The notes under the pieces were generated by a model. It did no database searches and was not told where the DNA came from. It saw only the letters and a list, made by a program, of their open reading frames with translations. 12,020 bases of DNA, from the NCBI GenBank assembly GCA_937901055.1, contig CALCGO010000420.1:1-12020 (forward strand), written 5' to 3'. Within the stretch, counting starts at the first letter, position 1; every line of letters starts with the position of its first letter. Shown one piece after another: positions 7,232 through 12,020 of the stretch. Both the position numbers and the translations under genes were made by a program. The stretch comes from an uncultured Rhodobacterales bacterium. GTDB taxonomy: Bacteria > Pseudomonadota > Alphaproteobacteria > Rhodobacterales > Rhodobacteraceae.

Positions 7232-8738
7232 CTGGCTGCCCTTGCCCCTGCTGCGCCATTTGCTGCGCCATTGCAGCTATTTGTTTACGCTGTTCCTCGT
7301 CACGAAGCAAGCTTTCAGGAACGCCAAACTTTTTAGCCAGATATTGAGAGGCTTTCTCTGGATCAACAACCATGCCCATCACTTCAGGGCCGAATGTCCC
7401 GCCAACCATCTCCAGAAACCGTGCAACTGAGGAAATATCCTGATTCGCCTGTGCTTGAGCCAAGGGAGATGTCGCCCGAATCTTAACTTCACGACCGTTA
7501 ATCTTAGGAATATCAATTCGGCCCTGTTTTCTCAGGATATAAACCACCCTGCGGAGAACGGGCTGCACCAATTCAGCTTGAAGGCGTCCGAATGCAGCGC
7601 CCATACGTCGGGAGAGGTCAGCTTGGCGCTCTGCAATCTCTGTTGCACTAGCTGGGGTGCGATCTGGATTGCCAAGCATGTCATTGTAGAGCGCAAGCTT
7701 AATGTTGTGACGCTGCTCAGAGAGAATCATCTGGCTAACGTCGAATCTTCCGGCCGATTGGATAGGCTGAAGCCCCCCGCTACCAATAGCTTTAGGAATA
7801 ATCGTGCCGGGAACGAGATTGATTGTATCCGGATTGATAATGCCATCATCATCCATCTGATAAATGCCAGCGATTGCCATCTGAGCGTTTTCAAGCACCA
7901 TTCGAACCGTGTGGTTCGTTGTTTTAATCGCAGAAAGGGCAGCAATAAGCGGCCCCCTGCCATAAACCTCACCAGCGCACTTGCTCCAACGGAAGGTAAT
8001 GATTGGGTTTGACCCAGCACCTTTCATCTCGTCCGTAGCCAGAATAGTTTTGGTGGTCATGCAGATAGCATAATACTGATTGACCTCCTCAAGCGGCTTG
8101 GATCGATCTCGGCAGATAATCTCAAGGACGGTAGTTTCTTCTTCGCCCTTCATCTTTTCCTTAACCTCTGAGGCAAACTCTTCCTTCGGGAACAGGACGT
8201 TTAACTCAGCGAATTTAACGCGCTTCCGCTCGCGATACACCTTGTCGATCTGGTTGTCAGGTCCAGCTTCGAGGACCACTTGCGGCAGTGGAATTGCTGA
8301 GAAGATGATTGGATTAACGGCATCTCCCTCTTCCACGGAGAGAATCGCCGTGCCGACAGCTAAGTCCATAAAGGTTTCGTGAACCTCTTGAGCGAAGTTA
8401 GAGTTTTGCAAGACCTCAAAGACATAATCCGTAACAGCATCAAGGCTTTCATCTACAGAAGCCCGATCCTCTGGAGGAACCTCACTGCCAGAAATGAAGT
8501 CAGCCCACCTCGCATAGTTCGGAACAATGCCTGCCTGCAATCGGCTGGCAAATTCCTGAACGCCAACGACGGCAGTCTCGTCAAAGATTTTCTCGTCACG
8601 CCGCTGACCTGCTGTCTCTTCATAGAAGGACTCGCGCATCGGAAGTGAATACTCATAGCATTCTTCAAACAGGGGAACCCAATTTTCGCGGAATGCTTTA
8701 GCTCTGTTGTACTGAGCAAGGTATTCTTTAGCGGTCAT
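7218..8738 (-). CDS. Portal protein (head-tail connector), T7 gp8-like
   Basis: A 506-aa protein, near the 536 aa of T7 gp8, which forms the 12-subunit ring through which DNA enters and leaves the head. It matches the podovirus head-to-tail connector family: an N-terminal helical segment with FRENWVPLFEECYEYSLP (16-33), then VGVQEFASRLQAGIVPNYAR (58-77), GRGPLIAALSAIKTTNHTVR (260-279) and the strongly conserved YNDMLGNPDRTPASATEIAE (351-370), followed by RQADLSRRMG. The C-terminus is low complexity and rich in Gln (QQMAQQGQGQ), as in many portals. The start overlaps the stop of the 7.3-like gene by one base (TAATG), with a weak CAGG site upstream, so it probably relies on coupling. The 3' end overlaps the next gene by 14 bases. 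Confidence 0.96.
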   Translation of the reverse strand: MTAKEYLAQYNRAKAFRENWVPLFEECYEYSLPMRESFYEETAGQRRDEKIFDETAVVGVQEFASRLQAGIVPNYARWADFISGSEVPPEDRASVDESLDAVTDYVFEVLQNSNFAQEVHETFMDLAVGTAILSVEEGDAVNPIIFSAIPLPQVVLEAGPDNQIDKVYRERKRVKFAELNVLFPKEEFASEVKEKMKGEEETTVLEIICRDRSKPLEEVNQYYAICMTTKTILATDEMKGAGSNPIITFRWSKCAGEVYGRGPLIAALSAIKTTNHTVRMVLENAQMAIAGIYQMDDDGIINPDTINLVPGTIIPKAIGSGGLQPIQSAGRFDVSQMILSEQRHNIKLALYNDMLGNPDRTPASATEIAERQADLSRRMGAAFGRLQAELVQPVLRRVVYILRKQGRIDIPKINGREVKIRATSPLAQAQANQDISSVARFLEMVGGTFGPEVMGMVVDPEKASQYLAKKFGVPESLLRDEEQRKQIAAMAQQMAQQGQGQPVEQG

Positions 8739-8977
8739 TAGCCAAACCTGCTGGCGTATCCACGCCCAGTACCAGACCCCGGTGAAAACAATGACCGACG
8801 ACCTATACCACCGGAAGTCCCTCGGGCAACGTCCTTGCCAGAAATGGCTGCGGAAATATCTATGCGCTTCTGACGCGCAGCGGCCTCAATCTCCACCCGC
8901 TTTTCTTCCTCGGCGGAGGTCCGTGCCTCTGCGGCAGCGCGTTTCTCAGCCTTGCTTGGGCCAGTTGGAAAACACAT
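8738..8977 (-). CDS. Small 7.3-like tail-assembly or host-range protein
   Basis: A 79-aa protein between TerL and portal. The start at 8977 follows AAGGAG at good spacing; an in-frame ATG at 8995 lacks one. It begins MCFPTGPSKAEKRAAAEART, has a charged helical region rich in Ala, Glu, Arg and Lys (residues 8-45), then a Gly/Ser-rich end with GIGRRSLFSPGSGTGRGYAS and RFG. T7 gp7.3 (99 aa), directly before the portal gene, has the same layout: a charged, Ala/Lys-rich start and a Lys/Arg-Ser-Leu followed by Ser/Gly-rich residues at its end. In T7, gp7.3 is a virion protein needed for adsorption and tail assembly. The likeness is in layout and the end motif, so the assignment is tentative; the gene itself is well supported. 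Confidence 0.75.
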   Translation of the reverse strand: MCFPTGPSKAEKRAAAEARTSAEEEKRVEIEAAARQKRIDISAAISGKDVARGTSGGIGRRSLFSPGSGTGRGYASRFG

Positions 8978-9000
8978 ATCTCGCTCCTTTTTCATTTCGC

Positions 9001-9023
9001 TACCCTGAAACTAGGCAGGGATA
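9001..9023 (-). other. Small hairpin between TerL and the 7.3-like gene
   Basis: CCCTG (9003-9007) pairs with CAGGG (9016-9020) around an 8-base loop, extended by two A-T pairs across one bulged A. On the coding strand it lies directly after the recurring TTGTGCGTTG motif and about 25 bases before the 7.3-like start codon. It has no U tract, so it is unlikely to be a terminator. It could be an RNA-processing site or the stabilising 5' hairpin of a late transcript. Confidence 0.35.
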
Positions 9024-9033
9024 CAACGCACAA
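9024..9033 (-). promoter_or_regulatory. Exact copy of the recurring motif TTGTGCGTTG
   Basis: The motif starts on the base after the TerL stop codon and lies about 46 bases before the 7.3-like start, within the only gap (56 bases) between these genes. An identical 10-mer lies upstream of TerS at 11886-11895, and the flanking TAATTGTG resembles the site after TerS. No convincing -10 element follows, so if it is a promoter it is more likely one read by a phage-encoded or modified polymerase. Function is inferred from recurrence and placement only. Confidence 0.4.
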
Positions 9034-10542
9034 TTAACCCCAGAAACTCTTTCGCTGCTTCTTATTTCCAAACACATTGAAGCTCCTGTTGGCAACAACA
9101 ACCTTTGCCGGAGCCTGCCCCTTCATCAAGGCACGACCTTCCCCAGCCCCTAGCAATAGGTACTGGAATGCGTCGTGAACGTGGGAAAACATGTTCTTAT
9201 CGGGCTTATCAGCGTACCTCTCACCCGAGACTTCCATGCGCCGATAGGAGTAACCGCCCTCAAACCCGCGTATTAGGGTCGGACAGCGCTGATCTATCAA
9301 TAGCACAGGCTTTCCTTCGGCCATCTTGGTCAGTTGGGAGGTGACCGCTTCAAGCCGAAGGTCAACAGAGTTGGAATGGGTAGGGAATGCCCGTAATCCA
9401 GCCCCGCGTAAGATTTGAAAGGGGGTAGATTCGTCAGTCTGGGCGCGGAAATCCCCAGCAGGGTCGCCGTAGATAAAGGTTTCAGGGCAGGATGCAAACC
9501 TAGTAGACAATTCAGTCCTCATTAGCTCTGCAAACCTAACGATACCCATATCGATAGCTACCAGTTCGGAAAGGACAAACCATCTGCCGCGTATCTTCTG
9601 GGCAAACACGGCGGCAGGGGTCAATCCAAAGTCTACGCCGACATAGACAGGCATAGAATGGGCGACTGGTATTTCTTCTTTGGCAACGTGCGTTTCGGAT
9701 GCAAACATCGGATACACAGGCTTCCCATCCTGAATAGTCCCGAGCCGATTCATTACATAAACATCAATCCAGCTCTTGGTCTTGCCGCGAATCAGGTTTG
9801 AATAGTAGGACTTCATCATATGCTTCTGGTTTTCGCCCAGATCGTTAGGCTTATAGTCCACAATCTCGCCCTCTTCCCCCTTAACCTCCAGCATTGCTGG
9901 CGGCTGGGTAAAGAACTTCCAGTTATCCGGAAGTCTAAGCATTAACGCCTGCTCTCGCGGGATATGGTCGGGAATCGGAACCTCACCAGCCATGATTGGC
10001 CACCAATGGTCCTCTTCTGGCGCGTTGGTGTCGGCAATAACTCCGGTCCACGAGGGGCCACCATCACGCATAGAAGGAAAGCGGCCGACCCGCATGGTGC
10101 AAGCATCAATAATGGACTTGGGAACCTCCCGAGCCTCGTTAATCCACACCCCGGTAAGCTCCAGTGACAACAATTTCTTAACATCTTCAGGCCGATCAAG
10201 AGCTAAGAAGATAATCTCAAGGTCCAAGTCGCTCTTCTTGATGTGATGCGTATAAGGAACCGACCAAGTAAACCTTCCCCAGTCACTCTCGGGAAACCAA
10301 TCCAACCAAGTCTTGATCGTGGTTGTTCTTAGCTGCGGGTTAGTGTTCCGGATGATAGCCCAGCGGCTCTTTCGAATCCCATCCGGCCCCGGCTCCTGCG
10401 CCAGCGCCCTGCGGAAAACCTCAACGCAACAGGCAACAGACTTACCACTACCAACCGGACCTCGGATGCCACGGAAAAAAATATCAGAGCGCATAAACTC
10501 CTTGATCGATTCTCCGTCAGGCTTGTACTTGAAGTCAGTCAC
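9034..10542 (-). CDS. Terminase large subunit (packaging ATPase and nuclease)
   Basis: A 502-aa protein that pumps DNA into the prohead through the portal and cuts the concatemer. The ATPase part carries Walker A GPVGSGKS (28-35) and a Walker B-type LTGVWINEAREV (129-140) with catalytic Glu136; an Asn replaces the usual Asp before it. The nuclease part shows three acidic sites: VGVDFGLTPA (Asp304), FIYGDPAGDF (Asp360) and HVHDAFQYLLLG (Asp457), as expected for the RNase H-like fold. The length is normal. The start is GTG at 10542, overlapping the upstream stop by 8 bases, with only a weak purine site before it, so coupling to the 109-aa gene is likely. Unlike T7, the gene precedes the portal; this order is common in other podoviruses. 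Confidence 0.95.
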   Translation of the reverse strand: MTDFKYKPDGESIKEFMRSDIFFRGIRGPVGSGKSVACCVEVFRRALAQEPGPDGIRKSRWAIIRNTNPQLRTTTIKTWLDWFPESDWGRFTWSVPYTHHIKKSDLDLEIIFLALDRPEDVKKLLSLELTGVWINEAREVPKSIIDACTMRVGRFPSMRDGGPSWTGVIADTNAPEEDHWWPIMAGEVPIPDHIPREQALMLRLPDNWKFFTQPPAMLEVKGEEGEIVDYKPNDLGENQKHMMKSYYSNLIRGKTKSWIDVYVMNRLGTIQDGKPVYPMFASETHVAKEEIPVAHSMPVYVGVDFGLTPAAVFAQKIRGRWFVLSELVAIDMGIVRFAELMRTELSTRFASCPETFIYGDPAGDFRAQTDESTPFQILRGAGLRAFPTHSNSVDLRLEAVTSQLTKMAEGKPVLLIDQRCPTLIRGFEGGYSYRRMEVSGERYADKPDKNMFSHVHDAFQYLLLGAGEGRALMKGQAPAKVVVANRSFNVFGNKKQRKSFWG

Positions 10543-10864
10543 TCAGCAAGCTTTTCTTTGTTGCGCCGCCGCCCTTGCTTCGATTCTTGGCGTAGCTCAA
10601 AGCCTCGCCCTCGGCCTCAAAGCGGGGGAATTTATAGTCGGTGTTAGCCTCAATCATATCAACCATCACAATCGACGACTGTGCATTCAAAAGCCTTGGC
10701 TTGTCCTGCCTATCAAACCAGATCGTAGGGTAAACAACCCACTCACCATCAGCTAACTTGTGATGCCCTAAATATTCTGTCGACTTATTGCCGCCAACGG
10801 TGGGAATCGGCTTGTCCCTCTTGGGGTCAAACGGGCGTAACAGCCAAGAAGGAATATCAGCCAT
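10535..10864 (-). CDS. Small conserved phage protein upstream of TerL, unknown function
   Basis: A 109-aa protein starting MADIPSWLLRPFDP. The core, TEYLGHHKLADGEWVVYPTI (residues 29-48), then YKFPRFEAEGEALSYAKNRS (77-96) and GGATKK, matches a recurrent phage pattern: a strand-rich 'viPTl' segment followed by a helix that starts with Phe-x-x-x-x-Glu-Ala and contains Tyr-Ala. Such a domain occurs alone and as part of large phage virion proteins; its function is unknown to me. The ATG overlaps the stop of the 66-aa gene by one base (TGATG) and the stop overlaps the TerL GTG, so it is locked into the terminase operon. A packaging or head-completion role is only a guess from neighbours. Confidence 0.75.
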   Translation of the reverse strand: MADIPSWLLRPFDPKRDKPIPTVGGNKSTEYLGHHKLADGEWVVYPTIWFDRQDKPRLLNAQSSIVMVDMIEANTDYKFPRFEAEGEALSYAKNRSKGGGATKKSLLSD

Positions 10865-11064
10865 CAGCGTAATCCCTTATCAACACCAAACCGAATCATT
10901 CGCTCAACAACCTCTGGGCCAATGCTCTCAATCATCTTGTCACACTCCTTGTCAGTCACAAAATGAACGCCGTGCTTGGCAACAACAGAGGCAAGGTGAG
11001 TCTTCCGTACAATCCCGCGCAGCAGGACAAGCTCTTCACCCCGCAAGGTCGAAATAAAACTCAC
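10864..11064 (-). CDS. Small helical protein in the terminase operon, unknown function
   Basis: A 66-aa protein starting with GTG at 11064, which overlaps the TGA of the 58-aa gene (GTGA), with GAGG 5 bases upstream. The sequence appears to be mostly helical: GEELVLLRGIVRKTHL (residues 9-24), then VTDKECDKMIESIGPEVVER (36-55) and MIRFGVDKGL. The pattern of basic helix, 'Thr-Asp-x-x-x-Asp-x-(M/L)-I-(E/D)-(S/A)-(I/M)-G/A-P-E' and a closing amphipathic helix recalls small unnamed proteins beside podovirus terminase genes. No enzyme motif is visible. The role is unknown; overlaps on both sides show it is co-translated with its neighbours. Confidence 0.72.
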   Translation of the reverse strand: MSFISTLRGEELVLLRGIVRKTHLASVVAKHGVHFVTDKECDKMIESIGPEVVERMIRFGVDKGLR

Positions 11065-11237
11065 TTCTTCCTCACTTGCAGCAATGAAGTCATAGGCGAA
11101 GCGCTCTCAATCCGCATCGGAGGAGGACGATTGGCATACTCAATATCAGGACGCTCACTCTCCCCAATCCGCAATGAAGGCAAGTCACCAAAGACAGGCT
11201 TCGTCCATTCAGGCGTACCACTTCCAGCAAAACACAT
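11061..11237 (-). CDS. Short unlabelled gene encoding a 58-aa Pro-rich protein
   Basis: A 58-codon frame starts at ATG 11237, 6 bases after a strong AGAGGAG, and ends with TGA at 11063-11061, overlapping the GTG of the next gene by four bases. The protein starts MCFAGSGTPEWTKPVFGDLP, contains a Pro run (RPPPMRIES, residues 37-45) and ends SLLQVRKK. There is no membrane segment and no known domain that I recognise. Its MCF start followed by small residues resembles the 7.3-like protein (MCFPTGPS), which may reflect shared ancestry or a shared virion signal. The ideal ribosome site, position as first gene of the terminase chain and perfect overlap make it a real gene; the function is unknown. 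Confidence 0.78.
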   Translation of the reverse strand: MCFAGSGTPEWTKPVFGDLPSLRIGESERPDIEYANRPPPMRIESASPMTSLLQVRKK

Positions 11238-11380
11238 CTCAATCTCCTCTTAAACGCTATTAACACAGGTGAGAATCGCAAGCAATCTTGAGAGCCTCTG
11301 GAGAGAATAATGCTAGTGGTGGACCCCTTACACAAGTGGGGCACTCACTTTTGACCCCCCCCCCACCAACACAATTACCC
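11238..11380 (-). promoter_or_regulatory. Intergenic region after TerS with G10 run and repeats
   Basis: A 143-base gap with no gene. Reading the coding strand from the TerS stop: TAATTGTGTTGG at 11366-11377 resembles the recurring motif with two bases missing. A run of ten G follows (plus strand C10, 11355-11364). A weak hairpin combines CCCC with GGGG (coding GTGCCCC then GGGGTCCAC, 11318-11343). AAGGGGTCCA (11320-11329) repeats a decamer found upstream of TerS. Nearer to the 58-aa gene, TTGCTT and TAATAG spaced 17 bases apart form only a poor bacterial promoter match. The region probably contains a late promoter or processing site, but none is proved. Confidence 0.4.
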
Positions 11381-11770
11381 CTAGGACAAATCAATCCGCA
11401 CACGGATATCGCCTGCAACCTGCATCTGGCTCTTGTCTATCGGCTTGAACCCAGCGCGATCCAGCATGTCCTTGCTTGCTTCCAGCCGAACATACTCGCT
11501 CTTCCCATGCTTCACCAACTTGCCTATCGCACCTAATGCGGCAGGCGCGTAACGGCTGAACGTGGTTGCCATCTCCTGCATGAGCGCGGCCTGCACATGA
11601 GGCGTCTTCATCGCTCTCTGTGCGCTTGTTCTTCCGGACTCTCCCTCTGCGTATCCGGACACGGCGGCGGCTTTGGTCAGGTTGCCCCCGTTTGCTACAT
11701 ACGCCTCTACCAGATTGCGCTGTCGTCGGGTTAGCTGCCTTGGCTTATGGTCTATTGCTTTGCTGGTCAT
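11381..11770 (-). CDS. Terminase small subunit
   Basis: A 129-aa protein that would recognise phage DNA and load the large terminase. The start is ATG at 11770, preceded by AAGGAGATGAT; a longer frame opening with TTG at 11806 has no such site. A helix-turn-helix region is visible: LTRRQRNLVEAYVANGGNLT (13-32), then KAAAVSGYAEGESGRTSAQR (33-52) and MKTPHVQAALMQEM, with the 'N-x-T-x-A-A-x-x-x-G-Y' signature of phage TerS. A helical middle (VRLEASKDMLDRAGF, 94-108), likely for oligomerisation, and a short C-terminal strand-like tail (DIRVRIDLS) that could contact TerL follow. The gene is separate from TerL: 143 bases and three small genes lie between them. It stands alone after the leader region. 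Confidence 0.9.
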   Translation of the reverse strand: MTSKAIDHKPRQLTRRQRNLVEAYVANGGNLTKAAAVSGYAEGESGRTSAQRAMKTPHVQAALMQEMATTFSRYAPAALGAIGKLVKHGKSEYVRLEASKDMLDRAGFKPIDKSQMQVAGDIRVRIDLS

Positions 11771-11833
11771 ATCATCTCCTTGGTTGGCGCAATTTGCATA
11801 TCTCAAACCTGTCGCTTAATCTCCTATCTGCGG

Positions 11834-11856
11834 CCCCCCTCTCCCTCTCTCCCCCC
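11834..11856 (-). repeat. Polypurine G/A tract, imperfect mirror repeat
   Basis: Twenty-three consecutive purines on the coding strand: six G, an alternating A/G centre, then six G. The arrangement is close to mirror-symmetrical, a feature that can favour triplex DNA, and its G runs could form a two-layer quadruplex. It lies about 65 bases before the TerS start and just downstream of the possible promoter. A packaging-recognition or transcript role is speculation. Confidence 0.55.
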
Positions 11857-11857
11857 A

Positions 11858-11888
11858 TTCCTAGCATCCTCTCTGGACCCCTTGTCAA
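11858..11888 (-). promoter_or_regulatory. Possible sigma70-type promoter upstream of TerS
   Basis: A perfect -35 box TTGACA (11888-11883) is followed after 19 bases by TAGGAA (11863-11858), with TG one base before it as in an extended -10. The -10 matches only half of the consensus and the spacer is two bases long, so strength is doubtful. It would start a transcript about 80 bases before the TerS codon. The -35 overlaps the end of the recurring TTGTGCGTTG motif. Confidence 0.3.
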
Positions 11889-11895
11889 CGCACAA
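11886..11895 (-). promoter_or_regulatory. Exact copy of the recurring motif TTGTGCGTTG, upstream of TerS
   Basis: This copy is identical to those at 9024-9033 and 5803-5812 and on the same strand. It lies 116 bases before the TerS start, directly preceding AAGGGGTCCA (11874-11883), a decamer repeated after TerS. The location in an untranslated leader supports a regulatory role such as a phage promoter or protein-binding site. This is inference from recurrence only. Confidence 0.4.
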
Positions 11896-11929
11896 AGTTG
11901 GAGCGTTCACCTGCGTTAGAATCGAAGAT

Positions 11930-11962
11930 GGTGACCCGAAGAGGGTCCCCACCCTTACGGGT
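11930..11962 (-). repeat. Alternating ACCC/GGGT inverted repeats
   Basis: On the plus strand ACCC (11934-11937), GGGT (11943-11946), ACCC (11951-11954) and GGGT (11959-11962) alternate with short loops. The outer bases GGTG (11930-11933) and CACC (11950-11953) can extend the first hairpin. On the coding strand one hairpin has a GUAA loop. Because arms are shared, only some stems can form at once, which gives alternative RNA folds. A leader-RNA switch or a terminase-binding site are both possible; neither is demonstrated. Confidence 0.45.
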
Positions 11963-12020
11963 TCACACAGGGCTAAGCTGCTTGGCTGGCATAAACTGCC
12001 TCTCACATTGGCTCCGCATT

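Larger units (their letters stand above)
11771..12020 (-). other. Intergenic leader upstream of TerS at the right edge
   Basis: About 250 bases with no convincing coding frame on either strand; the only minus-strand frame (12006-11824) lacks a ribosome site and reads into a low-complexity Gly/Arg/Glu tail. The region holds alternating inverted repeats (11930-11962), an exact copy of TTGTGCGTTG (11886-11895) overlapping a consensus TTGACA, and a 23-base polypurine tract (11834-11856). Such a large gap before the terminase gene is the natural place for a late promoter or a packaging site. What lies further upstream is outside the window. Confidence 0.6.

Noticed and set aside
7455..8012. Plus-strand 185-codon frame inside the portal gene
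   Set aside because: Long but antisense to a conserved portal segment; its protein has no recognisable pattern and no ribosome binding site.
11771..11806. Longer TerS beginning at TTG 11806
   Set aside because: The ATG at 11770 has an excellent AAGGAG site and the extra residues do not resemble the family.
11824..12006. Minus-strand 60-codon frame in the right-edge leader
   Set aside because: It has no ribosome site and ends in Gly/Arg/Glu low complexity produced by the polypurine tract.
1..12020. CRISPR arrays, tRNA genes, insertion sequences or integration sites
   Set aside because: No regularly spaced repeats, cloverleaf sequences, transposase or integrase signatures were found on reading both strands.

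Overview
The window is a late structural region of a podovirus (a short-tailed, T7-like DNA phage), with every supported gene on the minus strand, so transcription runs from right to left. The virion genes follow the T7 scheme: 7.3-like small protein, portal, scaffold, capsid, tail tubular A and B, then gp14-like and gp15-like ejection proteins. The terminase genes come first, however, whereas in T7 they are at the end. No integrase, polymerase, lysis, tRNA or CRISPR feature is visible. The host cannot be named from this sequence; the strong AGGAG-type ribosome binding sites fit a Gram-negative bacterium.

Reading in the direction of transcription: about 250 bases at the right edge (11771-12020) carry no convincing gene but hold inverted repeats, a polypurine tract and a possible promoter. 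Then come the small terminase (11770-11381) and a second 143-base intergenic region. Next is a tightly overlapped chain of three small genes and the large terminase (11237-9034); the first of the three, 58 aa, is easily missed. The 7.3-like gene, portal and a 90-aa gene follow (8977-6959), then scaffold, a gp13-like GNAT-fold protein, major capsid protein and an 89-aa possible decoration protein (6978-4578). A strong GC-rich hairpin separates these from tail tubular A, tail tubular B, the gp14-like protein and a large ejection protein that runs off the left edge (4542-1).

The genes form one assembly line. The scaffold and capsid protein build the prohead around the portal, and TerS/TerL package DNA through it. 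The tubular proteins close the portal and form the tail, and the internal proteins are loaded for ejection into the next host. Gene overlaps of 1 to 4 bases point to translational coupling.

The most interesting signals are outside the proteins. A 10-base motif, TTGTGCGTTG on the coding strand, recurs exactly three times, with related copies in two further gaps, and could be a phage-specific promoter or regulator site. The hairpin after the capsid block sits where T7 has its late terminator. A gp13-like protein lies between scaffold and capsid. I found no clear evidence of a new defence or mobile system.
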